From contig JAJCJJ010000002.1 of the NCBI GenBank assembly GCA_020555865.1, positions 319,271-383,270 on the forward strand: 64,000 nucleotides of DNA, in the 5' to 3' direction. Made by a program: the position numbers and the translations under genes. Every line of letters begins with the position of its first letter. Position 1 is the first letter of the stretch. Below the pieces are notes generated by a model that made no database searches, was not told where the DNA came from, and saw only the letters and a list, made by a program, of their open reading frames with translations. The stretch is from a bacterium 210917-DFI.7.65 (GTDB lineage: Bacteria; Bacillota; Clostridia; Oscillospirales; Oscillospiraceae). Shown one piece after another: positions 29,605 to 38,157 of this stretch.

Positions 29605-30939
29605 TTACTCTCGCCTGCCCCAAAACGCCATGACCACCAGCAATGCCCCTAACAGCAGGACAGAGCTGATCATGCCCAGCCATGCTGCCTGGCTGCCGTC
29701 CGACAGAATTTGAATGATCGAAAGCACCGAAGCAAGAATGGAAATAATACCAAACAGCGTGATCACGCTAACCACCATATCGTTCCTGGCCTGTTCAATT
29801 TCCCGCTGGTGCTCGATCAAAATGCTCAATTTTCCGCTGACGTCCTCAATGGCCTGGGGCACCCGATTGCTCTCCACAACCACTTGATAAATGCGTTTGA
29901 TGTTATGCCAGCGCGAAATATTCGCCGGATCCACTGTGCCGTACGCCTGAAACTCCAGCATGACCTGCTTCAGGCCGCGCAGCTGTTTCATACTCTTTTT
30001 GTCCGCCGCCGTAATCAACTGCGCAAAGCGCAGGCAGGTGTATTTTTCGTACAGAGCCATCAGAAGCAGCGGAAGGCCGTCCTGCGCCTGAGCCGCCATC
30101 TCAGCATCGATGTCCAGCGTTTCATTGGCCATAATATAGGAAATCGTTTGTGAAGAAACGCAGCAGCCCCAGCGATAGGTTCCCAACTCCTGCGTTTTCA
30201 CCGCGTAAACGTAGTCCACATCCTCCTCCGAATCATCCTCGGCCAGTGCGTTCGGCGGGCTCATCAAATGCAGATTGAAAGCCGCCCGCCGGATCGTATC
30301 CAGTGACCGGAACCGCTGCGGCACAACTGCCACATTATCCACATACGCCTCCAGCAGCAGCGTGCTGCCGGAGGCAAAAAAGCCTTCCAACCCCCAGCTG
30401 CGCAGAACTTCCTCCAGCTGCTTTTCCAGCACAAAGCCATGCTCTTGGCCAAATGCATCCCTATAATGATAATCGGCACGGCTCTCGGCAAACCCCAAAT
30501 TGCAGATCCAGCGCAGCACGCGCATATCCCCATACCCGATGCCCAGACACAAAAACGCCACCCGCGTATGGAAGTAGTAAAGGTAAGCATGGTAAAAGGA
30601 AAAGGGCAGCCGCTCCGCGCAGCCATTTTTGTCGGAAACGGAAAAAGCCGTGATGCCAGGCGCTGTTTCCCCGCCAAACAGCGCCTGGCACAACGCTTCC
30701 GCGTCGATTTGATAGCATCCGCCAATGGACGCCGTGTCATCGGCATAAAACAATCTCTTTACCGTTTCGCTCAAATCCATCGTCGTCACGTCCCAGGGCC
30801 TTCCCAACGCCTGAATCCGGTCATGACGCAGCGCGCCCGCCTCATAGCGCAGCGGAATGATAAAATAAGTGCCCATGCGTGCCTGTGCCAGAATTGGCCG
30901 CATTTCAAAAAATTCCGTCAGAGCAGTTTCCAGTTCCAT
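29605..30939 (-). CDS. Unknown protein with C-terminal membrane hairpin (CorA-like architecture)
   Basis: A 444-residue protein I do not recognise. A large soluble part (about residues 1-370) ends in a long helix (IEHQREIEQARNDM), then two transmembrane helices (about 385-410 and 415-440). This soluble-helix-two-TM arrangement resembles CorA-type channels, but no GMN motif is present. The ATG at 30939 (MELETALTEFFEMRP) is chosen over a frame open to 30978. It is the last gene of a three-gene unit with an XRE regulator and a small membrane protein. Confidence 0.6.
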   Translation of the reverse strand: MELETALTEFFEMRPILAQARMGTYFIIPLRYEAGALRHDRIQALGRPWDVTTMDLSETVKRLFYADDTASIGGCYQIDAEALCQALFGGETAPGITAFSVSDKNGCAERLPFSFYHAYLYYFHTRVAFLCLGIGYGDMRVLRWICNLGFAESRADYHYRDAFGQEHGFVLEKQLEEVLRSWGLEGFFASGSTLLLEAYVDNVAVVPQRFRSLDTIRRAAFNLHLMSPPNALAEDDSEEDVDYVYAVKTQELGTYRWGCCVSSQTISYIMANETLDIDAEMAAQAQDGLPLLLMALYEKYTCLRFAQLITAADKKSMKQLRGLKQVMLEFQAYGTVDPANISRWHNIKRIYQVVVESNRVPQAIEDVSGKLSILIEHQREIEQARNDMVVSVITLFGIISILASVLSIIQILSDGSQAAWLGMISSVLLLGALLVVMAFWGRRE

Positions 30940-30983
30940 CTCTCTTCTCTCCTTTTGCCTCCGCATCCTGCATCCCATTCCGC

Positions 30984-31178
30984 TTACTGCGCAGGACGAA
31001 ACAGGGCATCCACTGTAGTGCCCAGTACCTGGGCCAAATGAAACGCCAGCGCCAGGGTGGGATCGTATTTGTTGTTTTCAATCGCGTTGATCGTCTGTCG
31101 GGAAACGCCGCAGCGCCGGGCCAGATCTTCCTGAGAAATTCCCAGCTGTTTGCGCAGGACATGAATCTGATTTTCCAC
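30984..31178 (-). CDS. Small XRE-family transcriptional regulator
   Basis: A 64-residue single-domain Cro/C1 regulator (ISQEDLARRCGVSRQTINAI is the helix-turn-helix), similar to the small regulators that sit beside two- or three-helix membrane proteins in Firmicutes. It starts with GTG at 31178. It lies 9 bases after the small membrane gene and probably represses the promoter at 31551-31579. Confidence 0.88.
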   Translation of the reverse strand: MENQIHVLRKQLGISQEDLARRCGVSRQTINAIENNKYDPTLALAFHLAQVLGTTVDALFRPAQ

Positions 31179-31187
31179 AGCAGCGCC

Positions 31188-31496
31188 TCACCCTCCGTAT
31201 TTGTGCTTGTTCCATGCCAGCGCCAGGGTAAATATCACCGCCATAGCCGTCAGTACGGAAAAGGGATTGACCTCCATTCGCTGCGCGCGGACGATTGTGA
31301 CAACCGTTTCCAGCAGCAAATATCCCGCGATGCCGGTGAAAGAAACAATGCAGCTTTTCCCCACAATGAGCTGCCGCCGCTCATCGCCGATATCCATACG
31401 GATCATGGAAACAAACATGCCAATAATCAACACCACGCATCCGGCCAGCAATCCCAGGAACAGCATGCCCCACAGCGCAAATCCTTCGCTTCCCAT
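31188..31496 (-). CDS. Small membrane protein paired with XRE regulator
   Basis: A 102-residue protein with three transmembrane helices (about residues 8-30, 48-66 and 79-96). AAGGGG lies upstream of the ATG. First gene of the unit with the XRE regulator and the CorA-like protein. Function unknown. Confidence 0.75.
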   Translation of the reverse strand: MGSEGFALWGMLFLGLLAGCVVLIIGMFVSMIRMDIGDERRQLIVGKSCIVSFTGIAGYLLLETVVTIVRAQRMEVNPFSVLTAMAVIFTLALAWNKHKYGG

Positions 31497-31537
31497 AAAA
31501 ATACCCCTTTCATTTCATAGGCGCTATGTAAAATTCT

Positions 31538-31580
31538 TTTGACATTTTCAAATATACCATACCCTCCTCAAAATGTCAAA
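31538..31580 (-). promoter_or_regulatory. Promoter with flanking inverted-repeat operator
   Basis: On the minus strand, -35 TTGACA (31574-31579), a 17-base spacer and -10 TATATT (31551-31556). A perfect 11-bp inverted repeat, TTTGACATTTT (31538-31548) and AAAATGTCAAA (31570-31580), brackets it, with one arm covering the -35 box and the other just past the -10. This is a classical layout for repression, most likely by the XRE protein encoded in the same unit. Confidence 0.8.
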
Positions 31581-31624
31581 TACTCTTTACATATCAAAAC
31601 CAGGAACGGCTTTTTCGGAAAACC

Positions 31625-32317
31625 TCAGAGCGAACGTTCCGCTTCCGCTACCCCAAGGATATTTGCTCCATGCCGCAGATGAATGGCCATAGCGTGCTCC
31701 GCTCCCACTTCATCCCGGCGGCGGAAAAATTCCATCAGCAGAGCGTGATCGCGCGCCGTGTCCTCCGCCAGCTCTTCCCCATGCTTATCCGCAGCAACAG
31801 CGGTAATCACCGCCCGGCTGATCACCGGCAACAGGCGCATCATGAACTCGTTGTGGGTGGCGCGAACGATAGCGGCGTGAAAATCCCGGTCCGCATTCGT
31901 GCGGTCCTCTCCCGCCCGAATGCAGTTCTCCACCGCCGCACCGCATTGCAGGATCTCTGCCAGCTCTTCCTCCGTGGCTCGGCGGCAGGCCAGGCGGGCC
32001 GCCCCCGGTTCAAAAATTTCCCGCAGCTCGAACAGATCTCTCAACTGCCCCCGCAACTGCCCCACGTCCGAAAAGCCGAAATTTTCGATCTCCTCCACCC
32101 GTTCGGAAACAAAGGTGCCTTTTCCCCGGCGCACCTCCAGCACGCCCCGGGCAATCAGCATCCGCAGTGCTTCCCGCAGCGTGGCGCGGCTGACGCCCAG
32201 CTGTTCCGAAAGCTCCAGCTCATTGGGCAGCTTGTCCCCCGGCTGCATCCGCTTTTCCGCCACAATGGTGTTATACAGCCGCTCCATCGTCTGCTGAGAT
32301 AAATTTTTCTTTTCCAT
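31625..32317 (-). CDS. GntR/FadR-family transcriptional regulator
   Basis: A 230-residue regulator. An N-terminal winged helix (residues about 5-75, with LGVSRATLREALRMLIARGV) is followed by an all-helical FCD ligand domain with the Asp/His metal-binding positions. It is divergent from ilvD and shares a 125-base intergenic region with it. The operator at 32370-32380 matches the FadR/GntR consensus, so it probably controls ilvD and itself. The ATG at 32317 is preferred to a frame open to 32395, which would run through the operator. Confidence 0.9.
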   Translation of the reverse strand: MEKKNLSQQTMERLYNTIVAEKRMQPGDKLPNELELSEQLGVSRATLREALRMLIARGVLEVRRGKGTFVSERVEEIENFGFSDVGQLRGQLRDLFELREIFEPGAARLACRRATEEELAEILQCGAAVENCIRAGEDRTNADRDFHAAIVRATHNEFMMRLLPVISRAVITAVAADKHGEELAEDTARDHALLMEFFRRRDEVGAEHAMAIHLRHGANILGVAEAERSL

Positions 32318-32339
32318 GGTCAAAACTCTCCATCTGCCC

Positions 32340-32380
32340 TTGACATCTTTTTTTCTATGATATACTATGTAGTCAGACAA
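32340..32380 (+). promoter_or_regulatory. ilvD promoter and GntR-type operator
   Basis: A -35 TTGACA (32340-32345), a 17-base spacer and -10 TACTAT (32363-32368). Directly after it, TAGTCAGACAA (32370-32380) fits the GntR/FadR palindrome T-N-G-T-N3-A-C-N-A. The site lies over the transcription start, so the divergent regulator should repress ilvD. Confidence 0.78.
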
Positions 32381-32442
32381 TGCAAGCATCATCATACAAC
32401 CTGCAGTATTTTTTATTTTTCATGATACAGGAGGCACTCATC

Positions 32443-34104
32443 ATGCGCAGTGACGTAGTCAAAAAAGGCATCCCTGCCGCACCAAATCGCTCTCTGCTCT
32501 ATGCACTGGGCTACACTAAAGAAGAATTGGAGCGCCCGCTGATCGGCGTGGTGTGCTCCTACAACGAGATCGTTCCCGGCCACATGAACCTCGACAAAAT
32601 TGCCGAAGCCGTCAAGGCCGGCATTCGTGCCGCCGGGGGCACGCCGGTGGAGTTTCCCGCCATCGCCGTGTGCGACGGTATTGCCATGGGGCACGTGGGC
32701 ATGAAATACTCCCTGGTCACCCGCGACCTGATTGCCGATTCCACCGAGGCCATGGCCATGGCCCACCAGTTCGACGGTCTGGTCATGATCCCCAACTGCG
32801 ACAAAAACGTGCCGGGCCTGCTGATGGCCGCCGCCCGCGTCAACGTGCCCACCATTTTTGTTTCCGGCGGGCCCATGCTGGCCGGCCGGCTCAACGACGG
32901 CCGCCGCACCTGCCTGAGCCACATGTTCGAAGCTGTGGGCGCCTACTATGCCGACAAACTGGATGAAGCGGGCGTGGAAGAATACGAAGAAAACGCCTGC
33001 CCCACCTGCGGCTCCTGCTCAGGCATGTATACCGCTAACTCCATGAACTGCCTGACCGAAGCCATCGGCATGGCCCTGCGGGGCAACGGCACCATTCCCG
33101 CCGTCTACTCCGCCCGCCTGCGTCTGGCCAAACACACCGGCATGAAGATCATGGAACTGGTGGAAAAGAACATCCGTCCCCGGGATATCATGACCGAGGC
33201 CGCTTTCCACAACGCCGAAACCATCGACATGGCTCTGGGCTGCTCCACCAACACCATGCTCCATCTGCCCGCCATTGCCCACGAATGCGGCATTGCACTG
33301 TCCTTCGATATGGCCAACGAGATCAGCTCCAGGACTCCTAACCTGTGTCACCTGGCGCCCGCCGGTGACACCTTCATGGAAGATCTCGACCGGGCCGGCG
33401 GCGTATACGCCGTCATGGCCGAGCTGGTCAAGGCCAATCTGCTCGACACCACGCTGCCGACCTGCACTGGCAAAACCATCGCTGAAAACCTCTCCGGCGT
33501 CGTTAACCGCGATCCCGAATTGATCCGCCCCATCGATAACCCCTATTCCACAACCGGCGGCATTGCCGTACTCAAAGGCAATCTGGCCCCCGACGGCTGC
33601 GTGGTCAAACAGAGCGCCGTCGCTCAGGAAATGATGGTGCACGAAGGCCCCGCCCGGGTGTTTGACTGCGAGGACGACGCCATCGCCGCCATCTACGCCG
33701 GCAAAATTGTGGCGGGCGATGTGGTCATCATCCGCTACGAAGGCCCCAAAGGCGGCCCCGGCATGCGCGAGATGCTCAACCCCACCAGCGCGATTGCCGG
33801 CATGGGGCTGGACAAGGAAGTAGCCCTGATCACCGACGGCCGTTTCTCCGGCGCCACCCGCGGCGCTTCCATCGGCCACGTGTCCCCGGAAGCCGCTTCC
33901 GGCGGCCCCATCGGCCTGGTGCAGGAGGGCGACATCATTGCCATCGATATTCCCAACCGTTCGATCTGTGTGAAAGTGAGTGAAGAAGAGCTCGCCCGCC
34001 GCAAGGCAAACTGGGTCTGTCCCGAGCCGAAGATCAAAACCGGATATCTGGCCCGGTATGCAAAAATGGTCTCTTCTGCAGACCGGGGAGCCATTTTGGA
34101 GTAA
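32443..34104 (+). CDS. ilvD: Dihydroxy-acid dehydratase
   Basis: A 553-residue Fe-S dehydratase that converts dihydroxy acids to 2-keto acids in isoleucine, valine and leucine synthesis. Cluster cysteines are visible in [10 protein letters not shown] and [18 protein letters not shown]. The C-terminal [21 protein letters not shown] motif is present. The ATG at 32443 (MRSDVVKKG) follows AGGAGG. It completes the ilvBNC pathway 7 kb away but is under separate GntR control. Sugar-acid dehydratases share the fold, but length and motifs favour IlvD. Confidence 0.95.
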   Translation: MRSDVVKKGIPAAPNRSLLYALGYTKEELERPLIGVVCSYNEIVPGHMNLDKIAEAVKAGIRAAGGTPVEFPAIAVCDGIAMGHVGMKYSLVTRDLIADSTEAMAMAHQFDGLVMIPNCDKNVPGLLMAAARVNVPTIFVSGGPMLAGRLNDGRRTCLSHMFEAVGAYYADKLDEAGVEEYEENACPTCGSCSGMYTANSMNCLTEAIGMALRGNGTIPAVYSARLRLAKHTGMKIMELVEKNIRPRDIMTEAAFHNAETIDMALGCSTNTMLHLPAIAHECGIALSFDMANEISSRTPNLCHLAPAGDTFMEDLDRAGGVYAVMAELVKANLLDTTLPTCTGKTIAENLSGVVNRDPELIRPIDNPYSTTGGIAVLKGNLAPDGCVVKQSAVAQEMMVHEGPARVFDCEDDAIAAIYAGKIVAGDVVIIRYEGPKGGPGMREMLNPTSAIAGMGLDKEVALITDGRFSGATRGASIGHVSPEAASGGPIGLVQEGDIIAIDIPNRSICVKVSEEELARRKANWVCPEPKIKTGYLARYAKMVSSADRGAILE

Positions 34105-34140
34105 TGAAACATTCTTTGCCCACAGGCAAATATGACAAAA

Positions 34141-34173
34141 GGGGCGGCGCCATGACGGGCGCCGCCCCTTTTT
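34141..34173. terminator. Bidirectional terminator
   Basis: A 10-bp GC-only stem (34141-34150 with 34159-34168), A4 before and T5 after, between ilvD and the converging SMR gene. Confidence 0.9.
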
Positions 34174-34493
34174 CAGTGGCCGGAAGTCATTTTCAGTCCC
34201 AGAATGCCCGCCAAAAGCAGCGCCACGAAAAAAATACGCAGTGCCGTAGCCGGTTCCCGAAACAGCACAATGCCCACGATTACCGCACCCAGCGCACCAA
34301 TACCTGTCCATATGGCATAGGATGTGCCCAAGGGCAGCACCTTGGTGGCTTGTGCCAACAGGATAAAACTTGCAGCCATCCCCACCAGGGTCAGAACCGT
34401 ATATCCCGGCTTTGAAAATCCTTCGGACAATTTCATGAACGTGGACCAGAACACCTCCAGTCCCCCTGCCAATACCAAATAAACCCAAGCCAT
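34173..34493 (-). CDS. gdx: SMR family exporter, Gdx (guanidinium exporter) type
   Basis: A 106-residue, four-helix small multidrug resistance protein. The first helix reads GGLEVFWSTFMKLSEGFSKP, with the Glu-x-x-Trp and Lys-x-Ser-x-Gly-Phe signature that separates Gdx/SugE guanidinium exporters from EmrE-type multidrug pumps. Full family length. GAGGAGG precedes the start. It is transcribed from its own promoter through a structured leader of about 130 bases. Confidence 0.85.
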   Translation of the reverse strand: MAWVYLVLAGGLEVFWSTFMKLSEGFSKPGYTVLTLVGMAASFILLAQATKVLPLGTSYAIWTGIGALGAVIVGIVLFREPATALRIFFVALLLAGILGLKMTSGH

Positions 34494-34662
34494 TGTTTTT
34501 TCCTCCTCTTTCCGATTCTGTCTGCTGGCAAAAGGGCAAAAAAAAGAACGTCTGCCCCTCTGTCTTCTAAGGCCTATCGACAGAGAAACAAACGCTTTTG
34601 CACCCGGCGGCGCGCAGGATCAAATTTTTCTTGAATATAACACAGCCCGCCGCAGATGTCAA
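34494..34662 (-). promoter_or_regulatory. Promoter and structured leader of the SMR gene
   Basis: On the minus strand, -35 TTGACA (34657-34662), a 17-base spacer and -10 TATATT (34634-34639). The leader of about 130 bases contains a 7-bp stem (34558-34564 with 34579-34585) and a T8 tract (34538-34546 region) just after a GC-rich arm. Gdx genes are often governed by guanidine riboswitches, but I could not match the known guanidine-I, -II or -III conserved cores here. Confidence 0.6.
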
Positions 34663-34741
34663 GTCAGTTTTTTCGCGCAGCAGGCGGATGCCCCATCGTC
34701 CCGTCCCTCTTCCATTCATACGGCACTGCAGATTTCCCTTC

Positions 34742-34770
34742 TTGTGTAATACACCGTGTCATGTTATACT
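34742..34770 (+). promoter_or_regulatory. Promoter of the DUF975 gene
   Basis: TTGTGT (34742-34747), a 17-base spacer and TATACT (34765-34770), 65 bases upstream of the start codon. Confidence 0.6.
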
Positions 34771-34835
34771 ATTAATATTATGATTGGCACAGATCCTCCC
34801 GTGTCTCTGTACCGATTTAGAAAGGAAGATTATAT

Positions 34836-35804
34836 ATGGTCATTGACCGCCCACAGGCGAAACAAGCCGCCCGGAACCTGATGCGCACTGCCCGTGTCAG
34901 TCCATACCAAATCGGGCTTATATATGTCATTATCGTTTTCGCCCTCAGTGCCTTTGAGCAAACCATGCTGCAGCTGTTCGGCATTCCCTATTACCTGTCT
35001 TACTCCTATTACTCCACAGTTTTGATGCCAAGTCCCATTAACTGGTTTATCACCATTCTGGTCTGGCTGATTTCCATTGTCCTGGCTGCAGGCTTCGCCA
35101 CCTATTGCCTGGCGATCCGCCGGGGAAAAGAAATGCCGCTGAGCACCTTGTTTGACGGGTTTTCCATTGCAGGTAAAGTGATCCTGCTGGAAATCGTCGC
35201 AGGCATTTTTATTTTTCTGTGGAGTTTGCTGTTGATTATTCCTGGCATTATCGCCACATACCGCTACCGCTTCGCCCTTTATAACCTGCTGGAAAACCCC
35301 GATCTCGGTATTCTGGAGGCCATCAACCTGAGCAAAGAACAGACCTACGGCTACAAATGGCAGCTTTTTGTGCTGGATCTGTCCTTCCTGGGTTGGCTGA
35401 TCCTTGATGTGTTTACCATGGGTTTCCTCGGCATCTGGCTGATTCCTTATATTACTTTGACTGACATCGCCTTTTACGATACGATCTGCGCCGAAAAAGG
35501 CATGACTGCCGGCAGCGGAGATGCCCCGCACACCTCCGGCCCCTACAACGGCCCATACAGCCCGCCCTCCGCTTCCTCCGGCAGCTGGGACCATGCAGGC
35601 AGCCAATGGAATACCGCACCCCGCAGCACACCGCCGGCGCCCCCACCTGCGCTGGACAATGGCGCTCCACCGGCAGAGGAACCCCAGACGCAGACACCAC
35701 CGCAAGCTCCATCCGCCGGTACACCCGGAACCAGTCCGGAACCATGGGAACGTCCGCAGAAACCCGATCCCTGGTCCGATTCCGAGCGCAAGTCTCACGA
35801 ATAA
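34836..35804 (+). CDS. DUF975 family membrane protein with proline-rich tail
   Basis: A 322-residue protein. Residues about 1-225 hold five or so transmembrane helices of the DUF975 type, with the amphipathic stretch ATYRYRFALYNLLENPDLG between helices. The last 100 residues are a low-complexity Pro/Ser/Gly/Thr tail expected to be cytoplasmic. AAAGGAAG lies upstream of the ATG. Function unknown. A strong bidirectional terminator follows. Confidence 0.8.
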   Translation: MVIDRPQAKQAARNLMRTARVSPYQIGLIYVIIVFALSAFEQTMLQLFGIPYYLSYSYYSTVLMPSPINWFITILVWLISIVLAAGFATYCLAIRRGKEMPLSTLFDGFSIAGKVILLEIVAGIFIFLWSLLLIIPGIIATYRYRFALYNLLENPDLGILEAINLSKEQTYGYKWQLFVLDLSFLGWLILDVFTMGFLGIWLIPYITLTDIAFYDTICAEKGMTAGSGDAPHTSGPYNGPYSPPSASSGSWDHAGSQWNTAPRSTPPAPPPALDNGAPPAEEPQTQTPPQAPSAGTPGTSPEPWERPQKPDPWSDSERKSHE

Positions 35805-35813
35805 CATTGACAG

Positions 35814-35843
35814 AAAAGAGCCGCCCGTTCGGGCGGCTCTTTT
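35814..35843. terminator. Bidirectional terminator
   Basis: A 13-bp perfect stem (35814-35826 with 35831-35843) closing a GTTC tetraloop, with A4 and T5 flanks, between the DUF975 gene and the converging bcp. Confidence 0.92.
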
Positions 35844-35888
35844 TGATCCAAATTCGGATATTTCAAGCAAAATATCACTATTTGTATT

Positions 35889-36350
35889 TTATTTTTCGCC
35901 CAGATATTCCAAAATCTCCCCGGCATTGACCTCCGGCTTGACTTTCTCCTTGGCCCATTCGATCCTGCCGTTTTCATCGATGACATAGGTTGTACGGACC
36001 ACGCCCATACTCGTCTTGCCGCACATCGTCTTTTCGTGCCACACATCGTAAGCCTGGATCGCCTGCAGCTCCGGGTCGGAAAGCAGCAGGAACGGCAGGT
36101 CATACTTCGCGGCAAAGCGGCCATGGGATGCGGCGCTGTCCTTGCTGATACCAATCACCACAGCCCCCTTCGCCTGAAACGCTGTATAATTTGCGCCAAA
36201 GGCGCAGGCCTGCTTGGTGCAGCCTGCAGTGTTATCCTTGGGGTAAAAATACAGCACCACCTTTTTCCCCTGAAAGTCTTTCAGGGAAACCAGATTTCCA
36301 TCCTTGTCCGGCAGAGTAAATTCCGGCGCTTTTGTTCCAACTTGCAGCAT
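35889..36350 (-). CDS. bcp: Thiol peroxidase of the Bcp/PrxQ family
   Basis: A 153-residue peroxiredoxin reducing peroxides. The peroxidatic Cys lies in YPKDNTAGCTKQAC with a second Cys four residues later in the same helix (CTKQAC), the PrxQ-type resolving position. Full length. It starts four bases after the yaaA stop; the two form a small oxidative-stress unit. Confidence 0.95.
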   Translation of the reverse strand: MLQVGTKAPEFTLPDKDGNLVSLKDFQGKKVVLYFYPKDNTAGCTKQACAFGANYTAFQAKGAVVIGISKDSAASHGRFAAKYDLPFLLLSDPELQAIQAYDVWHEKTMCGKTSMGVVRTTYVIDENGRIEWAKEKVKPEVNAGEILEYLGEK

Positions 36351-36354
36351 GGTA

Positions 36355-37101
36355 TCATGCTCCTTTCACAAAAATAAAATGATCCGGCGAGGACGCCGCC
36401 GCGTCATAGGAAAACCCGAAACGGTCAAAGCCTCGCATCTCTTCCGGTTCCCGGGCCTGGCGCTCCGCCAGATAGCGTACCATGGCGCCCCGCGCCATTT
36501 TGGCCTGCGTGGCCTTTTCCCGGCGCTTTCCGCCCACCTCCTCGGCAAAGGTACACTCCACCCATCGCCGCTGTGTCCCCCAGTAGGGCCGCACCGCTTT
36601 GCTGTACTCCTGAGACGCCAGATTAACAAGGCATGCGTCCTCCGCAGCCAACGCCTCCGCCAGCGACGCCCCCCAGAATTCGTAGAGCGTACTGCAGCGA
36701 AACCCTGCCAGCTTTGCCTGCATTTCCATGCGATATGGCTCTACCCCGTCAAAGGGGCGCAGCAGGCCGTAAAACCCGGACAGAATGCGGAGATGCTCCT
36801 GCACATAGGAAAGCTCTCGTTCCGAGAACACATTGGGCGCCATGTAGCGATACTGGATGCCATCATAGGAAAACAGGGCTGGTGTTTGAGCGCGGCGCAG
36901 ATCCATATGGCGGACGCGCTCAAAATTCAGCGCGGCAATGGCATCGTTACAGCGCCACAGCGCGCGGCACTGGTCATAATCCAGCGTCTGAAGATATGTT
37001 TTCAGTTCCTCCGCCTGTTCCAGAAACTGCGGCGGCGCCGCAACAGCAAAGCTGTCGCTGTCTGAACGCATTTTTTTGGCTGGTGAAACGATAAGCCGCA
37101 C
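36355..37101 (-). CDS. yaaA: YaaA family peroxide-stress protein (GTG start)
   Basis: A 248-residue UPF0246/DUF328 protein. In E. coli YaaA limits free iron and DNA damage during peroxide stress. The N-terminus RLIVSPAKKM and the motif YGLLRPFDGVEPYRMEM are diagnostic. The start is GTG at 37101, nine bases after GGAGG; an open extension to 37194 has no family support. Coupled to bcp. Confidence 0.93.
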   Translation of the reverse strand: MRLIVSPAKKMRSDSDSFAVAAPPQFLEQAEELKTYLQTLDYDQCRALWRCNDAIAALNFERVRHMDLRRAQTPALFSYDGIQYRYMAPNVFSERELSYVQEHLRILSGFYGLLRPFDGVEPYRMEMQAKLAGFRCSTLYEFWGASLAEALAAEDACLVNLASQEYSKAVRPYWGTQRRWVECTFAEEVGGKRREKATQAKMARGAMVRYLAERQAREPEEMRGFDRFGFSYDAAASSPDHFIFVKGA

Positions 37102-37319
37102 AGAGCCTGTCCTCCTTTCCCAACACAGCGCTCCTGCACGGAGCGTTGCCCTACCGGTTTTGTTCATCATATCGAATCCCATCTTCTCCGTCAAGTGATA
37201 AAAGCAACACTCCGGGCCGAAAGTAACGCCATGTTGTTCGAGTGCGATGCGGATTTCAAACGCAGAGAACCGCCGTCAGAATGCAAAGCTATTATGGATC
37301 CTTAACGACCCAAAAGTAT
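37102..37319. other. Intergenic stretch without recognised feature
   Basis: Nothing recognisable apart from the upstream region of yaaA. Together with 37349-37445 it separates yaaA from the tRNA genes. The short sequence at 37340-37385 (around ggggtaaac repeated twice) could be a scar of an element once integrated next to tRNA-Ser, but no integrase remains. Confidence 0.3.
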
Positions 37320-37348
37320 AAAAAAACACCAGACCTTGTCGTCTGGTG
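37320..37348 (-). terminator. Second terminator downstream of the tRNA-Ser genes
   Basis: An 8-bp stem CACCAGAC / GTCTGGTG (37327-37334 with 37341-37348) followed in the minus direction by seven T. Confidence 0.8.
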
Positions 37349-37445
37349 GGGTAAACATTCTGTTGGAGGTAAATTTAGGGGTAAACGAAAAAACAGGAAC
37401 AATAAGCAGGAACTTTTTTAAGGCAAAAGCAAGATAATAAAAGAA

Positions 37446-37480
37446 GAAACCGCCCTATTTCCAACAAATAAGGCGGTTTC
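37446..37480 (-). terminator. Terminator directly after tRNA-Ser(GCU)
   Basis: A 9-bp stem (37446-37454 with 37472-37480) with an inner 5-bp extension, T-rich on the minus-strand side, four bases past the tRNA 3' end. Confidence 0.75.
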
Positions 37481-37483
37481 TTG

Positions 37484-37574
37484 TGGCGCAGAAGGAGGGA
37501 TTTGAACCCTCGCGCCGGTTTCCCGGCCTACTCCCTTAGCAGGGGAGCCCCTTCGGCCTCTTGGGTACTTCTGC
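37484..37574 (-). tRNA. tRNA-Ser (anticodon GCU)
   Basis: A 91-base class II tRNA. The 7-bp acceptor stem GCAGAAG / CTTCTGC, a long variable arm and encoded CCA are visible. The anticodon loop CTGCTAA gives GCU at 37538-37540. Followed by two terminators. Confidence 0.96.
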
Positions 37575-37619
37575 AGGTCGAATGGATTGCTTGATACGCT
37601 TTTCTTTTTACTTTGCGCA

Positions 37620-37707
37620 TGGCGGAGAGGGTGGGATTCGAACCCACGGAAACTTGCGCTTCGCCGGTTTTCAAGACCGGTGCCTTCAACCGCTCGGCCA
37701 CCTCTCC
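37620..37707 (-). tRNA. tRNA-Ser (anticodon UGA)
   Basis: An 88-base class II tRNA. Acceptor stem GGAGAGG / CCTCTCC, discriminator G and encoded CCA; the anticodon loop CTTGAAA reads UGA. In tandem with tRNA-Ser(GCU), 45 bases upstream of it, so probably one transcript. Confidence 0.96.
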
Positions 37708-37871
37708 ATGTCTGAATCCCCACATTACGCCTAAACGCAAAATATACTTTACCATAAACCAAAGCGCTTGTCAACTGACAACACTTGTTTTCCTCCAAAA
37801 ATTTTTTCACTTTCTTATAAATTCCCTCTTGCTTTTTGCTTCCAACTGTGGTATCATAAACAAGCTGACAT

Positions 37872-37948
37872 CCGGGTGTGGCGAAGTTTGGTATCGCGCT
37901 TGAATGGGGTTCAAGAGGCCTTGAGTTCGAATCTCAACACTCGGACCA
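37872..37948 (+). tRNA. tRNA-Pro (anticodon GGG)
   Basis: A 77-base tRNA with acceptor stem CCGGGTG / CACTCGG, discriminator A and encoded CCA. The anticodon stem CTTGA / TCAAG encloses loop ATGGGGT, giving GGG at 37906-37908. Confidence 0.95.
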
Positions 37949-37957
37949 GATCATGAT

Positions 37958-37999
37958 AATCCGAACTACATTATCCAAGTGGGTAATGTAGTTCGGATT
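37958..37999 (+). terminator. Terminator-like hairpin after tRNA-Pro
   Basis: An 18-19 bp nearly perfect stem (37958-37976 with 37981-37999) with an AAGT loop, ten bases after the tRNA, followed by a T-rich stretch. Confidence 0.8.
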
Positions 38000-38028
38000 T
38001 ATCATTTTCATGAAAATGTGATTTGACG

Positions 38029-38065
38029 AACAAGGGCAGGATTTACATTCCTGCCCTTGTTTTTT
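38029..38065 (+). terminator. Rho-independent terminator
   Basis: A 13-bp perfect stem (38029-38041 with 38049-38061) followed by a T6 run. Second of two tandem hairpins behind tRNA-Pro. Confidence 0.85.
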
Positions 38066-38157
38066 GTTCTCTGTACTGGTATCATTTTTTATAAAACAAA
38101 TGCAGGTTTATCGGGGAGTCGTATAAGGCAACATAGCAGAATTCTGGAGGTGTGTAT

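Noticed and set aside
34494..34640. Guanidine riboswitch before the SMR gene
   Set aside because: The conserved cores of guanidine-I, the paired ACGR loops of guanidine-II and the pseudoknot sequence of guanidine-III were not found by eye, so it is listed only as a structured leader.
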